DNA of 64,000 nucleotides, from NCBI GenBank assembly GCA_030019445.1, contig JASEEU010000002.1, forward strand, positions 248,995-312,994, given 5' to 3'. The notes below the pieces were generated by a model. The model saw nothing but the letters and a program-made list of their open reading frames with translations, was not told the origin of the DNA and did no database searches. The first letter of the stretch is position 1, and each line of letters begins with the position of its first letter. A program made the position numbers and the translations under genes. Below, one piece after another: positions 45,827 through 55,309 of the stretch. The DNA is from Anaerosomatales bacterium. Lineage in GTDB: Bacteria; Actinomycetota; Coriobacteriia; Anaerosomatales; Anaerosomataceae.

Positions 45827-47272
45827 TCACTCCTCTCCGCTCCTGAGCGCGTCGTAGAGGGCGATCGCTCGCTTGCGCGCCTCGGCATGGTCGACGATCG
45901 GGCGCGGATACGTGCTGCCGAGACGGACGCCGGCCGCTCGCAGCGTATCGGCGGGCGCCTCCCACGGTCGGTGGACCCACCGAGCGGGCAGACGCTCGAG
46001 CTCGGGGAGCCACCGGCGGACGTAGGCGCCGTCGGGGTCGTACCGCTCGCCCTGGGTGACGGGGTTGAAGACCCGGAAGTACGGCGCGGCGTCCGCGCCG
46101 CATCCGGCGACCCACTGCCAGCCGAGGGTGTTATCGGCCAGGTCGGCGTCGACCAGGCTCGTCCAGAACCATCGCGCGCCCTCCAGCCAGGGGAGGAGCA
46201 GGTCCTTGGTGAGGAACGAGGCGACGAGCAGCCGCACGCGATTGTGCATCCATCCCGTCTCGGCCAGCTCGCGCATACCCGCGTCGATCACCGGGTAGCC
46301 CGTCTCGGCACGCTGCCACGCGGCGAGCCCTGCGTCATCACGGCTCCACGGGAAGATCTCGAACCGGGCGCGAAGCGGCCGCTCGGCGGTGTGCGGGAAG
46401 TGGTGGAGGAGGTGGTAGGCGAACTCGCGCCAGTAGAGCTGTCGGATGAAGGCGTCCGCGCCGCGCGTCAGGCGCTCGTCGGCTTCCGCGGCCTCCCGTG
46501 CCGCCGCGAGCACGGCCCGGACGTCGATCTCGCCGAATGCGAGGTGCGGTGAGAAACGCGACGTGCTCTCGAGGTCGGGGCGGTCGCGCTCCCCGGCGTA
46601 CGTGCCCAGCCCGCTGCCGAGGAAAGCGTGCAGCCGCTCCTTCGCGCCGCGTTCGCCCGGCGACCACGAGGCGTCCAGCCCGGGCACCGCCGTCCTGGCA
46701 CGCCGCTCGACCGCTTCGATCGGCTCGGAGCGTGGCAGCCGCAGCGGGCCGGGGATGCGGCGCGGCCCGGGACCGGACGGCCCGGGAGTCCCGATCCGCT
46801 CGGCGGCACGGAAGAACGGCGTGAACACCTTGTAGGGGGTTCCCGAGCCGGTGAGGAGCGACCCGGGGTCGTGCAGCAGCGCGGTCTCGAAGACCCGGAC
46901 CGCGATGCCGTCCTCCCGGAGCGCCCCGATGACCCGCTCGTCATGCCGCGCGGCCAGCGGTTCGTACCGGCGTCCCATGAAGACCGACCGCGCGCCGGTC
47001 TCGGCAGAGAGTTCCCGGAGCGCATCCACGGTCGGCCCGCTCCGCAGCACGAGACCCGAGCCGCGTTCGCGCAGCCCGGCGTCGAGGGCGGACAGCGAGC
47101 GCGCCAGCCACCGCCGCGAGGCGTCACCCGGAGCCCAGGGGCCTTCGTCCTCGGGCGCGAACACGTAGGCGCAGATGATCTCGTCCGAGCTCTCGACGGC
47201 GGCGCGCAACGCGGGGTTATCGTCGATCCGCAGATCCGTGCGGAACCACATGATCGCGACGGGACGTGGCAT
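45827..47272 (-). CDS. phr: Deoxyribodipyrimidine photolyase (class I)
   Basis: Repairs UV-induced cyclobutane pyrimidine dimers with FAD and blue light. The 481-residue protein has an N-terminal antenna domain (about 5-130, WFRTDLRIDDNPAL) and a C-terminal FAD domain with SRFSPHLAFGEI, IRQLYWREFAYHL, GWMHNRVRLLVASFL and NTLGWQWVAGCGADAA. Divergent from a DUF523-DUF1722 gene; photolyase pairs with DUF1722 (YbgA) in E. coli too. Its stop is 5 nt from the lipoprotein ATG. Confidence 0.95.
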   Translation of the reverse strand: MPRPVAIMWFRTDLRIDDNPALRAAVESSDEIICAYVFAPEDEGPWAPGDASRRWLARSLSALDAGLRERGSGLVLRSGPTVDALRELSAETGARSVFMGRRYEPLAARHDERVIGALREDGIAVRVFETALLHDPGSLLTGSGTPYKVFTPFFRAAERIGTPGPSGPGPRRIPGPLRLPRSEPIEAVERRARTAVPGLDASWSPGERGAKERLHAFLGSGLGTYAGERDRPDLESTSRFSPHLAFGEIDVRAVLAAAREAAEADERLTRGADAFIRQLYWREFAYHLLHHFPHTAERPLRARFEIFPWSRDDAGLAAWQRAETGYPVIDAGMRELAETGWMHNRVRLLVASFLTKDLLLPWLEGARWFWTSLVDADLADNTLGWQWVAGCGADAAPYFRVFNPVTQGERYDPDGAYVRRWLPELERLPARWVHRPWEAPADTLRAAGVRLGSTYPRPIVDHAEARKRAIALYDALRSGEE

Positions 47273-47401
47273 TCGGCTTCCGATCCGCTCGGGTACTGCT
47301 CCGTTTCTTCCCAACATCCGCGTGCTTAGGAAGCTTCAGCGCGCTGGGGGTACAAACGGTGCAAGCGTCGCGTGTCGGACCACCGACCGAGAGGAGCGTG
47401 C

Positions 47402-48361
47402 GTGGCCGAGATCATCACCGAGCGGGCGTCGGTCGGTGTGAGCGCCTGCCTCTACGATTGCCCCGTGCGCTACAACGGGAAGCGGTTCGACGCGGTCAGC
47501 AAGCTCGGCAGGGAGCGTGGCGACTTCGTGTTCACCCCGGTGTGCCCCGAGTGCCTCGCTGGTCTCGGCGTGCCGAGGGAACCGATCCACCTCACCGGCA
47601 CCGGCCAGGAAGTGCTCGCCGGTGCCGCGGCCGTGCGCGACCGTCACGGGCGCGATGTGACGGACCGCGTGGTGGGAGGGGCGCGGGCGGCGCTCGACGC
47701 GCTCGACCGGGCCGGCGCCGTCGCGGTCGTCCTCAAGGAGGAGTCGCCCACGTGCGGGTTGTTAAAGGCGCGCACCGGCGCCCGGCGTCGCTCGCAGGTG
47801 ACCGGCGCCGGGGTCTTCGGGGCGATGCTGCTCGAGACGGGGCGGTTCCTCATCCCCGATAAGGCCTTCGACTCGGCGCTCTCGTGGTGGGACTGGCGTC
47901 GACGTCTGCACGCCTGGCTCTGGCTGCGCGAGCGGCCGATGCGCACGAACGGCGACCTCACCGCCGCGTGGCACGTCGTGAAGTTCGTCCTGCAGGAGAC
48001 GGACCGCGCGTGGGCCGACGGGATGGGCCGGCGTCTGGCATCTCTGCCGAGAAAGGCTTCGCGCGAGACGCTCGAGGCGCTCCGGGTCGAGATGCTGGAC
48101 GCGCTGCGCACGCCCACCACGCGCGAGCGGGCGCTCAACGCGCTCTGGAAGACATACACGCACTACCGCAAGCGCGGTAAGCTGGACGGCGTGGACCTGC
48201 ACGAGCTCTCGGTGCGCTCGCCCGAGGTCCGCCGCAACGTCACGACCATCGCCGCCGAGCTCACCGCGCTCGAGCGGATCGCGTTCGAGAACGACCTGCT
48301 GTTCGGGACGAGCCCCGTGATCTACCGGGATGGACGCCGGGTCCGGGCCGAAGACCGCTAG
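47402..48361 (+). CDS. DUF523 plus DUF1722 (YbgA-like) protein
   Basis: A 319-residue fusion: an N-terminal DUF523 domain (about 8-150) with conserved cysteines in VSACLYDCPVRYNG, FTPVCPECLAGLG and ESPTCG, and a C-terminal DUF1722 domain (about 185-310) like E. coli YbgA, which is encoded next to phr. The Cys pattern suggests an iron-sulfur cluster. Divergent transcription from photolyase supports a role in the UV or light response; the reaction is unknown. GTG 47402 follows GAGAGGAG. Confidence 0.85.
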   Translation: MAEIITERASVGVSACLYDCPVRYNGKRFDAVSKLGRERGDFVFTPVCPECLAGLGVPREPIHLTGTGQEVLAGAAAVRDRHGRDVTDRVVGGARAALDALDRAGAVAVVLKEESPTCGLLKARTGARRRSQVTGAGVFGAMLLETGRFLIPDKAFDSALSWWDWRRRLHAWLWLRERPMRTNGDLTAAWHVVKFVLQETDRAWADGMGRRLASLPRKASRETLEALRVEMLDALRTPTTRERALNALWKTYTHYRKRGKLDGVDLHELSVRSPEVRRNVTTIAAELTALERIAFENDLLFGTSPVIYRDGRRVRAEDR

Positions 48362-48382
48362 CGTAGACCGAGGAGGCCTGCC

Positions 48383-48892
48383 ATGGACGCCCTTGAAGCC
48401 ATCATGACGAGACGCAGCATCCGCCGCTTCTCCGACGAACCGGTGACGGATGAGCAGATCGAGACGATCGTGCGCGCTGCGATGCAGGCGCCGTCCGCCG
48501 GCAACCAGCGGCCCTGGCGCTTCGTCGTGCTGCGCGATCGCACCCGGCTCGTCGATGCCTCCAAGACGAGCCCGTATGCGGGCATGCTGGCCGAGGCGGC
48601 GTTCGGGCTCGTCGTCTGCGGCGAGACCGAAGGGCTCCGCCACCCGATGATGTGGGAGCAGGACTGCTCGGCGGCCGTGGAGAACGCGCTGCTCGCGGCG
48701 CACGCGATGGGCCTCGGTGCGGTGTGGCTCGGATTCCATCCCAAAGAGGAGCGGGTCGGGCCGCTCAAGGACCTTCTCGGCCTACCGCGCACCATCGAGC
48801 CGCTCGCCGTGCTCGCCATCGGCGTGCCTGCCGAGGAGAAGGAGCCGGCAGACCGCTACGACCCGTCGCTCGTGCACGAGGATGCCTGGTGA
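48383..48892 (+). CDS. Nitroreductase family protein
   Basis: FMN-dependent oxidoreductase of the nitroreductase fold. The 169-residue protein is compact, with TRRSIRRFSDEPVTDEQI and QAPSAGNQRPWRFVV (FMN phosphate loop), SAAVENALLAAHAMGLGAVWLG, and AVLAIGVPAEEKEP near the end. The substrate cannot be told from sequence. AGGAGG lies upstream of ATG 48383. It ends in GTGA overlap with the ABC ATPase gene, so it may be co-transcribed with fetAB. Confidence 0.9.
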   Translation: MDALEAIMTRRSIRRFSDEPVTDEQIETIVRAAMQAPSAGNQRPWRFVVLRDRTRLVDASKTSPYAGMLAEAAFGLVVCGETEGLRHPMMWEQDCSAAVENALLAAHAMGLGAVWLGFHPKEERVGPLKDLLGLPRTIEPLAVLAIGVPAEEKEPADRYDPSLVHEDAW

Positions 48893-49563
48893 CGACGCTG
48901 CTCGAGGCGCGCGGGCTCACCGCTGACCGGCCCGGCGACGAGGGGCCGGTGCGCGTGCTCGACTCAGTCGACCTCGCGCTCGAGAGCGGCACGCTCACCG
49001 AGCTCGTCGGGCCCTCCGGCGCCGGCAAGACGACGCTGCTGCTCGCGCTCGCGCGACTGCTTCCCGATGCGCGCGGGTCGCTCGCGCTCGACGGCGTCCC
49101 GGCGGAGGAGATCGACATCCCCGCGTGGCGGATGCGCGTCGCGCTTCTCCCGCAGCGCCCGACGATGTTCGCCGGCACCGTCGCCGAGAACCTCCGCGTG
49201 CCGTGGCGGCTCGGCGTGCGCTCCGCTGAGAGCCCCCCGGACGACACGGCGCTTCGCGAGGCGCTCGATCGGGCGGGGCTGTCCGGCGTCGCGCTCGAGC
49301 GAGGCGCCACGCGGCTGTCGGTCGGCCAGGCGGCCCGTGTGGCGCTGCTGCGGGTGCTCCTCACGCGGCCACGCGTGCTGCTGCTCGACGAGCCCGACGC
49401 GAGCCTCGATGACGCCAGTGCCGAGCAGGTGCGCCGTTTCACCGCGGAGTTCGTCTCGGGAGGCGGTGCGGCGGTGCGTGTCAGCCACGCCCGGTCGGAC
49501 GATGCCGCCGACCGGCGTGTCCGCCTGACGGGCGGCCGGCTCGAGGAGGTCGGCCGTGCCTGA
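48889..49563 (+). CDS. fetA: ABC transporter ATP-binding protein, FetA/YbbL-like
   Basis: ATPase of a FetAB-type exporter (iron or other metal efflux in E. coli). The 224-residue protein has Walker A GPSGAGKTTLLLAL (about 37-46), Q-loop LLPQRPTMF, a degenerate signature TRLSVGQAARVALLR in place of LSGGQ, and Walker B VLLLDEPDASLDD. Start GTG 48889 overlaps the nitroreductase stop. The membrane subunit starts 8 nt before its stop. Confidence 0.87.
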   Translation: MTTLLEARGLTADRPGDEGPVRVLDSVDLALESGTLTELVGPSGAGKTTLLLALARLLPDARGSLALDGVPAEEIDIPAWRMRVALLPQRPTMFAGTVAENLRVPWRLGVRSAESPPDDTALREALDRAGLSGVALERGATRLSVGQAARVALLRVLLTRPRVLLLDEPDASLDDASAEQVRRFTAEFVSGGGAAVRVSHARSDDAADRRVRLTGGRLEEVGRA

Positions 49564-50368
49564 GGCCACTGCGGGCGTCATCGCGATCGGCTGGTGGGAG
49601 CTCGCGCTCGCGACCGTGTTCGTGGTCGTGTCAGGCGCCTTGTCGCTCGCCATGGGTCTCGGCCTCGGCAAGGATCTCGTCGTCGCGACCATCCGCACCT
49701 ACGTGCAGCTGTTCGCGCTCGGATTCGTGCTGCGCTGGGTGTTCGAGAACCAGACGGGCCCGATCGTGCTCGCCCTGTTACTGGTCATGGTGCTGGCCGC
49801 GGCGCGGGTGGTCCTCAAGCGGGCGCCGAGCGCCCCGCGCGGGCTGTTCGGCAACGCGGCGCTCGCCATGGCGCTCACCGGCTTCACGGTGACGTTCGCG
49901 GTGACCGCCCTCATCGTGCGCGTTCCCGTCTGGTACCAGGCTCAGTACGTCCTGCCGATCGGCGGCATGGTCATCGGCAACTCGATGACCGGCATCGCGC
50001 TCGCCATCGAGCGCCTCTTCGCCGACCTCGACGCGCGCTCCGGCGAGATGTTGACGCTCACCGCGCTGGGAGCCACGACCTGGGAAGCCGCACACCCGTC
50101 GATCAAGACCGCGCTCACCGCCGGGCTCGTGCCGACGATCAACTCGATGGCCGCGGTGGGCGTCGTCTTCATCCCGGGCATGATGACCGGCCAGATCCTC
50201 GCGGGGGCCGATCCGCTCGAGGCGACCAAGTACCAGATCGTCGTGATGCTCATGATCAGCGCGGCGACCGCGATCGGCGCCATCGTGGCGGTGCTGCTCA
50301 TGTACCGGCACCGGTTCACCGCCGAGGGGGTCTATCTGGAGCAGGGATTGCGCGGCGGCGCGTCGTAG
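49556..50368 (+). CDS. fetB: ABC transporter permease, FetB/YbbM-like
   Basis: Membrane subunit of the FetAB-type exporter. The 270-residue protein has about seven hydrophobic helices and family features LALATVFVVVSGALSLAMGL, VATIRTYVQLFALGFVL, VLPIGGMVIGNSMTGIALAI and SIKTALTAGLVPTINSMAAVG. GTG 49556 overlaps the fetA stop by 8 nt, so the two are coupled. Role in metal or oxidative stress is known for E. coli relatives only. Confidence 0.9.
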   Translation: MPEATAGVIAIGWWELALATVFVVVSGALSLAMGLGLGKDLVVATIRTYVQLFALGFVLRWVFENQTGPIVLALLLVMVLAAARVVLKRAPSAPRGLFGNAALAMALTGFTVTFAVTALIVRVPVWYQAQYVLPIGGMVIGNSMTGIALAIERLFADLDARSGEMLTLTALGATTWEAAHPSIKTALTAGLVPTINSMAAVGVVFIPGMMTGQILAGADPLEATKYQIVVMLMISAATAIGAIVAVLLMYRHRFTAEGVYLEQGLRGGAS

Positions 50369-50386
50369 TCCACCCACAGGGGCGTG

Positions 50387-50415
50387 TTGCCGCGACCCTT
50401 TCGGCCACCTATGCT
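50387..50415 (+). promoter_or_regulatory. Promoter for the polyprenyl synthase gene
   Basis: TTGCCG (50387-50392) and TATGCT (50410-50415) are 17 nt apart. The predicted start near 50422 lies after the ATG at 50411 and supports the TTG start at 50477. Confidence 0.6.
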
Positions 50416-50476
50416 ATGGTGCGTACCGCGGTCGGCGCAGCACGTCGCCGCGCGCGCCGGCCATTCGGGAGGGCTC

Positions 50477-51484
50477 TTGACCGGGTTCGAGCTGTATCTC
50501 AAGCGGAACGCCCGCACGGTAGACGAGTATCTTGCGACCTTCTTCTCCGATGGCGTCCACGAGGACATGCGACGGTATCTCTATGACCCGTTGCGCGCGT
50601 TCTCGGACAACGCGGGCAAGCGGCACCGCCCGCTGATCTGCCTGCTCGCGTGCGAGGCGGTCGGGGGAGATCCCGCGAAGGCCTGGCCGGCGGCCGCCGC
50701 GATCGAGCACTTCCACACCGCGGCGCTCATCCACGATGACATCGAGGACTCGTCACTGACGCGCCGGGACGAGCCCTGCATGCACGTGACCGAGGGTGTC
50801 GGCCTCGCCATCAACGCGGGGGACCTCGCGCTCGCCCTCGTGTGCGGCACCGTCGTCGACGACCCGGGGCTGGATGACTCCACGAAGCTGCGCGTGCTCT
50901 CCGAGCTCGTGTCGATGACGACGCGGACGATCGAGGGGCAGGCGCTCGACATCGGGTGGGCCCGGGATGATCGCTTCGATCTCTCGGTCGACGACTACCT
51001 CGTGATGGCGAACCACAAGACCGCGTTCTACTCGGGCGGCGTGCCGCTCGCCGTCGGCGCGATCGTGGGCGGAGGCACCGACGAGCAGATCGACGCGTTG
51101 CGCCGGTTCGGCATGGCCGCGGGGCTCGCGTTCCAGATCCAGGACGACGTGTTGAACCTCATCGGCACCAAGGAAGCGACTAAGAAGGACTTCCGGAGCG
51201 ATCTGACCGAGGGGAAGCGGACGCTCGTCGCCATCCACGCGCTGCAGCACTCCCCGCACCGCTCGCGTCTCCTCGAGTTGCTCTCATCCCGCACGACCGA
51301 TCTCGGCCGGCTCGATGAGGCCGTCGGCATCATGCGCGAGGCGGGCTCGGTCGACTACGCCAACGACTACGCGCGGTCGCTCGTGCTGGACGCCAAGCGT
51401 GCCCTCGAAGACGCGCTTCCGCGCTCTAAGGCGAGGGACCTGCTGCTGTCCATGGCGGACTTCTTCATCAAGCGCGCGAGCTGA
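50477..51484 (+). CDS. Polyprenyl (geranylgeranyl-type) diphosphate synthase
   Basis: Condenses isopentenyl diphosphate with allylic diphosphates to make quinone, carotenoid or cell-wall lipid precursors. The 335-residue protein has the first Asp-rich motif HDDIEDSSLTRR, the second QIQDDVLNLI, and GKRHRPLICLLACEA and FYSGGVPLAVGA. The product length is not decidable here. TTG 50477 is preferred: GGGAGGG lies upstream and the predicted transcript starts after the earlier ATG candidates at 50384 and 50411. Confidence 0.9.
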   Translation: MTGFELYLKRNARTVDEYLATFFSDGVHEDMRRYLYDPLRAFSDNAGKRHRPLICLLACEAVGGDPAKAWPAAAAIEHFHTAALIHDDIEDSSLTRRDEPCMHVTEGVGLAINAGDLALALVCGTVVDDPGLDDSTKLRVLSELVSMTTRTIEGQALDIGWARDDRFDLSVDDYLVMANHKTAFYSGGVPLAVGAIVGGGTDEQIDALRRFGMAAGLAFQIQDDVLNLIGTKEATKKDFRSDLTEGKRTLVAIHALQHSPHRSRLLELLSSRTTDLGRLDEAVGIMREAGSVDYANDYARSLVLDAKRALEDALPRSKARDLLLSMADFFIKRAS

Positions 51485-51506
51485 TCGCGGCTCGCGCCGC
51501 GCCACA

Positions 51507-52709
51507 TCACTCGGCCAGGAAGAAGGCGCTGTCCGCCATCGGCATCCAGGTGCTGCGTGGATAGGCCGAGGAGAACGCCCGCCAGACCTCCATGGCCTGC
51601 TCGCGATCACCCGACGCAAGGTAGACATGTGCCAGCCGGAAGGCGGCCTTCTCGGCTGATCGCGTCTCGGGCATTCGCTCGACGACCTGTGCGTACGCGT
51701 GCCCGGCGACATCGTGCGCGTCCGCTCCGTCGGCAAGGGCGGCGATGCCCATGAGGGCGCGCTCGGGGAGCGGGGGAGCGAGCGGGCCGGTCGCCCACCT
51801 CCGGTACGTATCGAGCGCCTCGCCGCGCTCTCCGTCCGCGATGAGCGCCTCGAGCATCGAGCCAAGCCTCTCTCCCGCGCGGACCGGGTCGGCGGCCTCT
51901 GCCTGCATCGCGGCTGCGACCGCGCGCTGCCGCCACGTGGGGTCGTCGGGATCCACGTCCGCCAGCCTGGCGTACTTCGACGCCGCGACGCCCGGCATCC
52001 CGCCGCTCTCGTAGCGGTCGGCCTCCTCGGCCAGCACCTCGAGGTCCTCGAGGCGCCGGTAGCCCGACAGCCACGCCACGACCACACCGGCGAGGAAGCC
52101 CCCGACGTGCGCCCAATCGGCGACGCCGCTGAACGCTCCGGACCCGGCTGTGAGGAGGCCGGCGAGCAGCTGCCCGGCGAACCAGAAGCCGAGCCCGACG
52201 TACGCGGGAACCTCGAAGGTGCCCGCGCGCGGGAAGAAGAGCAGCAGGAAGAACCACCACACCTTGATGGGCGTGCGATACCGGCGGACCGCGAAGCAGC
52301 CCATTATCGAGGCGATCGCCCCCGAGGTGCCGATGACGGGGAAGTACAGGTGCTCGGGCGCGACCGCGAACGTCACGACGGTGTGCAGCGCCAGGGCGCA
52401 CGCGCCGCCGAGCAGATAGAGCGTCGCGAACCGTGCGGGACCGATCGCGTCCTCGAGCGCCGCGCCGAACAGCCACAGGAAGTAGAGGTTGAGGAGCAGG
52501 TGCGCCGGCGACGCGTGCACGAACATGCTCGTGAACCACGTGTAGAGGCCGCTCCATGCCGGCGTGAAGCCGAGCGTCCGTATGATGGCCTCGGGGTCGT
52601 ACTGCTGGACGCCGAAGCACACCAGATTCACAGCGATGATGGCCGAGGTCGCCCAGGGCCACTGTTCGATCCGCTGGCCCACACGGTACGGCAGCAGCAG
52701 GAAGAACAC
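51507..52709 (-). CDS. Rhomboid intramembrane protease with C-terminal TPR domain
   Basis: A 400-residue membrane protein. The N-terminal part (about 15-215) is a rhomboid fold with the conserved His/Asn in MFVHASPAHLLLNLYF, the catalytic Ser at about 129 in IGTSGAIASIMG, and the catalytic His at about 201 in ADWAHVGGFLAGV. The C-terminal half (about 220-400) is helical and TPR-like, ending YPRSTWMPMADSAFFLAE. GTG 52709 is preferred because GGGGGGAG stands just upstream; the frame is open further 5' but overlaps the flavodiiron gene on the other strand. Confidence 0.88.
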   Translation of the reverse strand: MFFLLLPYRVGQRIEQWPWATSAIIAVNLVCFGVQQYDPEAIIRTLGFTPAWSGLYTWFTSMFVHASPAHLLLNLYFLWLFGAALEDAIGPARFATLYLLGGACALALHTVVTFAVAPEHLYFPVIGTSGAIASIMGCFAVRRYRTPIKVWWFFLLLFFPRAGTFEVPAYVGLGFWFAGQLLAGLLTAGSGAFSGVADWAHVGGFLAGVVVAWLSGYRRLEDLEVLAEEADRYESGGMPGVAASKYARLADVDPDDPTWRQRAVAAAMQAEAADPVRAGERLGSMLEALIADGERGEALDTYRRWATGPLAPPLPERALMGIAALADGADAHDVAGHAYAQVVERMPETRSAEKAAFRLAHVYLASGDREQAMEVWRAFSSAYPRSTWMPMADSAFFLAE

Positions 52710-52853
52710 GCGCTCCCCCCGATTGCGTCGATTCCCCGTCACATCGTCCCATACGGGGGCGCGCCGCGCCAAGCCGGGCGAGGCGGCGAGGCTCGGCCCC
52801 CGGTATCGGGTACCATCCACAGGGTGAACGACGTGCGAACGGAGGAGTGCGAC

Positions 52854-54041
52854 ATGCGTGCAGTGCCTGTCTCGGAAGGCATCCATTGGGTGGGCGCCAT
52901 CGATTGGAATCTGCGGGACTTCCACGGCTACGAGACACCGCGCGGGACCACGTACAACGCGTACCTGGTGTCGGGCGCCGACTCGACCGCGCTCATCGAC
53001 ACCGTGAAGCAGCCGTTCGTGCCGGAGCTGCTCTCCCGCATCTCGGAGATCATCGATCCCGCCGAGATAGACCTCATCGTCGTCAACCACGTCGAGCCGG
53101 ACCACAACGGCGGGCTCGTCGACGTCATCGAGGCGTGCCCGCAGGCGCGCGTCGTCGCGTCGCCATCCGGCGTGCGCGGGGTCGCCGAGTACCACGACGG
53201 ACTCGAGATCGAAGCGGTGAAGGCCGGCGACGTCATCGACCTGGGCGGGCGGACGCTGCGGTTCCTGCCGATGCCGATGGTGCACTGGCCCGACTCGATG
53301 TTCACCTACTGCGCCGAGTCGCGCACGCTGATGCCGAACGACGCGTTCGGCCAGCACATGGCGTCATCCGAGCGGTTCGCGGACGAGGTCGGTCTCTCGC
53401 TCGCACTCACCGAGCTCGGCATCTACTACGCGAACATCCTGATGCCGCTCGGCGCGCAGGTCGCCAAGGCGGTCGCCAAAGTCGCCGAGGCGGGGTGGGA
53501 GCCCGCGATCGTCGCGCCCTCGCACGGCGTCATCTGGCGCGGGGACGCGCTGCCCGCGGCTATCCAGGAGTACGGCCGCTGGACCGAGGGGATGCGCGAA
53601 GACCGCATCGTGCTCGCGTACTCGACGATGTGGGGTTCCACGGACACGCTCGCCAAGCGGATCGCCGACGGCATCGCGGCCGAGGGCGTCGATGTCCGGC
53701 TCCATGACCTCGCCGTGTCGCGCCTCGCCGACATCACCTACGACTTGCTCGAGGCCAAGGCGTTCGTGCTCGGCTCGCCGACGCTGCACCACGGCATGCT
53801 CTACCGTGTGAGCGGCTACCTCACGTACCTGGAGGGCCTCAAGCCGAGCGACCGGCTGGCCGCCGTGTTCGGCTCCTACGGGTGGAGCAGCGGTGCCACC
53901 AAGCAGATGCGCGAGCGCCTGGAGGCGATCGGGTTCGAGATGCCGTTCGAGGACCACACCGTCAAGTTCCGGCCTGATCACGACGACCTCATTGCCGCCG
54001 AGGAGTGGGGACGCGCGATCGCCCGGGCCGTGAAGGCGTAG
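52854..54041 (+). CDS. FprA-type flavodiiron protein
   Basis: Reduces O2 to water or NO to N2O in anaerobes. The 395-residue protein has an N-terminal metallo-beta-lactamase diiron domain with ligands in NHVEPDHNG, MVHWPDSM, PNDAFGQH and APSHGVIW, and a C-terminal flavodoxin domain binding FMN (AYSTMWGSTDTLAKRIADGI and GSYGWSSGA). No rubredoxin domain is fused. ATG 52854 follows GGAGGAG. It is divergent from the rhomboid gene, and TACCAT at 52811-52816 may be its -10. Confidence 0.93.
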   Translation: MRAVPVSEGIHWVGAIDWNLRDFHGYETPRGTTYNAYLVSGADSTALIDTVKQPFVPELLSRISEIIDPAEIDLIVVNHVEPDHNGGLVDVIEACPQARVVASPSGVRGVAEYHDGLEIEAVKAGDVIDLGGRTLRFLPMPMVHWPDSMFTYCAESRTLMPNDAFGQHMASSERFADEVGLSLALTELGIYYANILMPLGAQVAKAVAKVAEAGWEPAIVAPSHGVIWRGDALPAAIQEYGRWTEGMREDRIVLAYSTMWGSTDTLAKRIADGIAAEGVDVRLHDLAVSRLADITYDLLEAKAFVLGSPTLHHGMLYRVSGYLTYLEGLKPSDRLAAVFGSYGWSSGATKQMRERLEAIGFEMPFEDHTVKFRPDHDDLIAAEEWGRAIARAVKA

Positions 54042-54070
54042 GCGACCTGGTCCCGCGGCGCTTCGTCTGC

Positions 54071-55309
54071 CTAGACCTCCGCGAGCAGGGCGACGATGAA
54101 GCGCGCCGCCTCGGCGAGCAGTTCGGCGTCGACGACGTCCGGCGTGTCGGCGGGGGTGTGCGAGATCACGCCCGACGCCGTCGCGAAGTCGGTCGACGTG
54201 AGCGCGAGCGCCGGCACACCGCGCAGAGCGAATACCATGTGGTCGCTGGCGGGCCACTGTGCTCCCTCGGCAACCGAGCCGAAGCGCGCCATGACGTCGC
54301 GGATGCGACCGGCCATCTCCTCCCCGACGCCGTAGAGGGAGCATGCCGTCGGGCCGCCCGGCAACCCCGCACCGTCGATATTGACCATGAGGGCGATGTC
54401 GGAGACGTCGGGACGGGCCGCGAGATAGGCGACCTCGCCGGGGGACGTCGTGTGGTCCTCGCCGTTGAACGGCACGAACTCGATCTCACGCGCCGTGCGC
54501 GAGCCTGCGAGCGCTTCGGCGACTTCGAGCAGCACGGCCACGCCGCCGGCGTTGTCGAGCGCTCCCGGCGTCCCGTGCGTGGTGTCGAAGTGCGCCGCCA
54601 CCACGACCCGCCCCGCCTGCGCGCCCGGCATCCGCCCGATCGGTTGCGTCCCGTACGATGCGCGCGTCTCGGAGTCGATGCGCACACGCACCGGCTCCCC
54701 GGCGTGCGCGGCGAGCGCGGCGCCATCGGCCTCGCCGAGATAGGCCGATGGGATGCGGAACGTGACGTCTTCGATGAGCGGGAACGGCGAGCGCCCGCCG
54801 GTCATGGCGTCCTTCCCGGTGGCCGAGACCACCGCGACGGGCTCGAGCGCCTCGATCGCCTCGAGCACGGCGGTGTCCTCCGGGTTCTGGTACCAGGGGT
54901 AGCCGCGCGGCGTGAGCTGGGCGCTCGCGATCTCCCCGTGCAGCAGCAGCACGGCGCCGGTCGAGTCGACGCCCGCGAGCTTCTCGGCCGTCTCGACGCA
55001 CACGAGCGGGCCGACGGCGTCGATCCCCGCCGAGAAGGGCCCCGGAAGCGCGGGGACGGCGAAGTCTCCCGCGATGACCTCGGCCGTGCCGGCGCGCCAT
55101 TGGGGGACATCGAAGCGGTGCTCATCCACGACACAGCCCGCCCGACGGAGCGCACCGGCGACGTACGCGGCCGCTTCGCGGTTGGCGTCGCTCCCGGGGA
55201 AGCGGTCGGGGCCGAGCGAGCACAGCGCGCGCACGTGACCGGCGATACGCGTGGCGCTCGGCGTGCGCTCCTCGGCAGGTCCGTTCGTGTCCGTTTCCGT
55301 TGCAGACAT
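54071..55309 (-). CDS. M28 family metallopeptidase
   Basis: Zinc aminopeptidase of the M28 family. The 412-residue protein has the metal ligands in order: AAHFDTTHG (His), ALDNAGGVAVLLE (Asp), FNGEDHTT (Glu, catalytic Glu adjacent), MVNIDGAGL (Asp) and ISHTPADT (His). A PA-like insertion is likely at about 90-200. No signal peptide is visible, so it is probably cytosolic. ATG 55309 has AGGGGGC upstream. Substrate unknown. Confidence 0.87.
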   Translation of the reverse strand: MSATETDTNGPAEERTPSATRIAGHVRALCSLGPDRFPGSDANREAAAYVAGALRRAGCVVDEHRFDVPQWRAGTAEVIAGDFAVPALPGPFSAGIDAVGPLVCVETAEKLAGVDSTGAVLLLHGEIASAQLTPRGYPWYQNPEDTAVLEAIEALEPVAVVSATGKDAMTGGRSPFPLIEDVTFRIPSAYLGEADGAALAAHAGEPVRVRIDSETRASYGTQPIGRMPGAQAGRVVVAAHFDTTHGTPGALDNAGGVAVLLEVAEALAGSRTAREIEFVPFNGEDHTTSPGEVAYLAARPDVSDIALMVNIDGAGLPGGPTACSLYGVGEEMAGRIRDVMARFGSVAEGAQWPASDHMVFALRGVPALALTSTDFATASGVISHTPADTPDVVDAELLAEAARFIVALLAEV

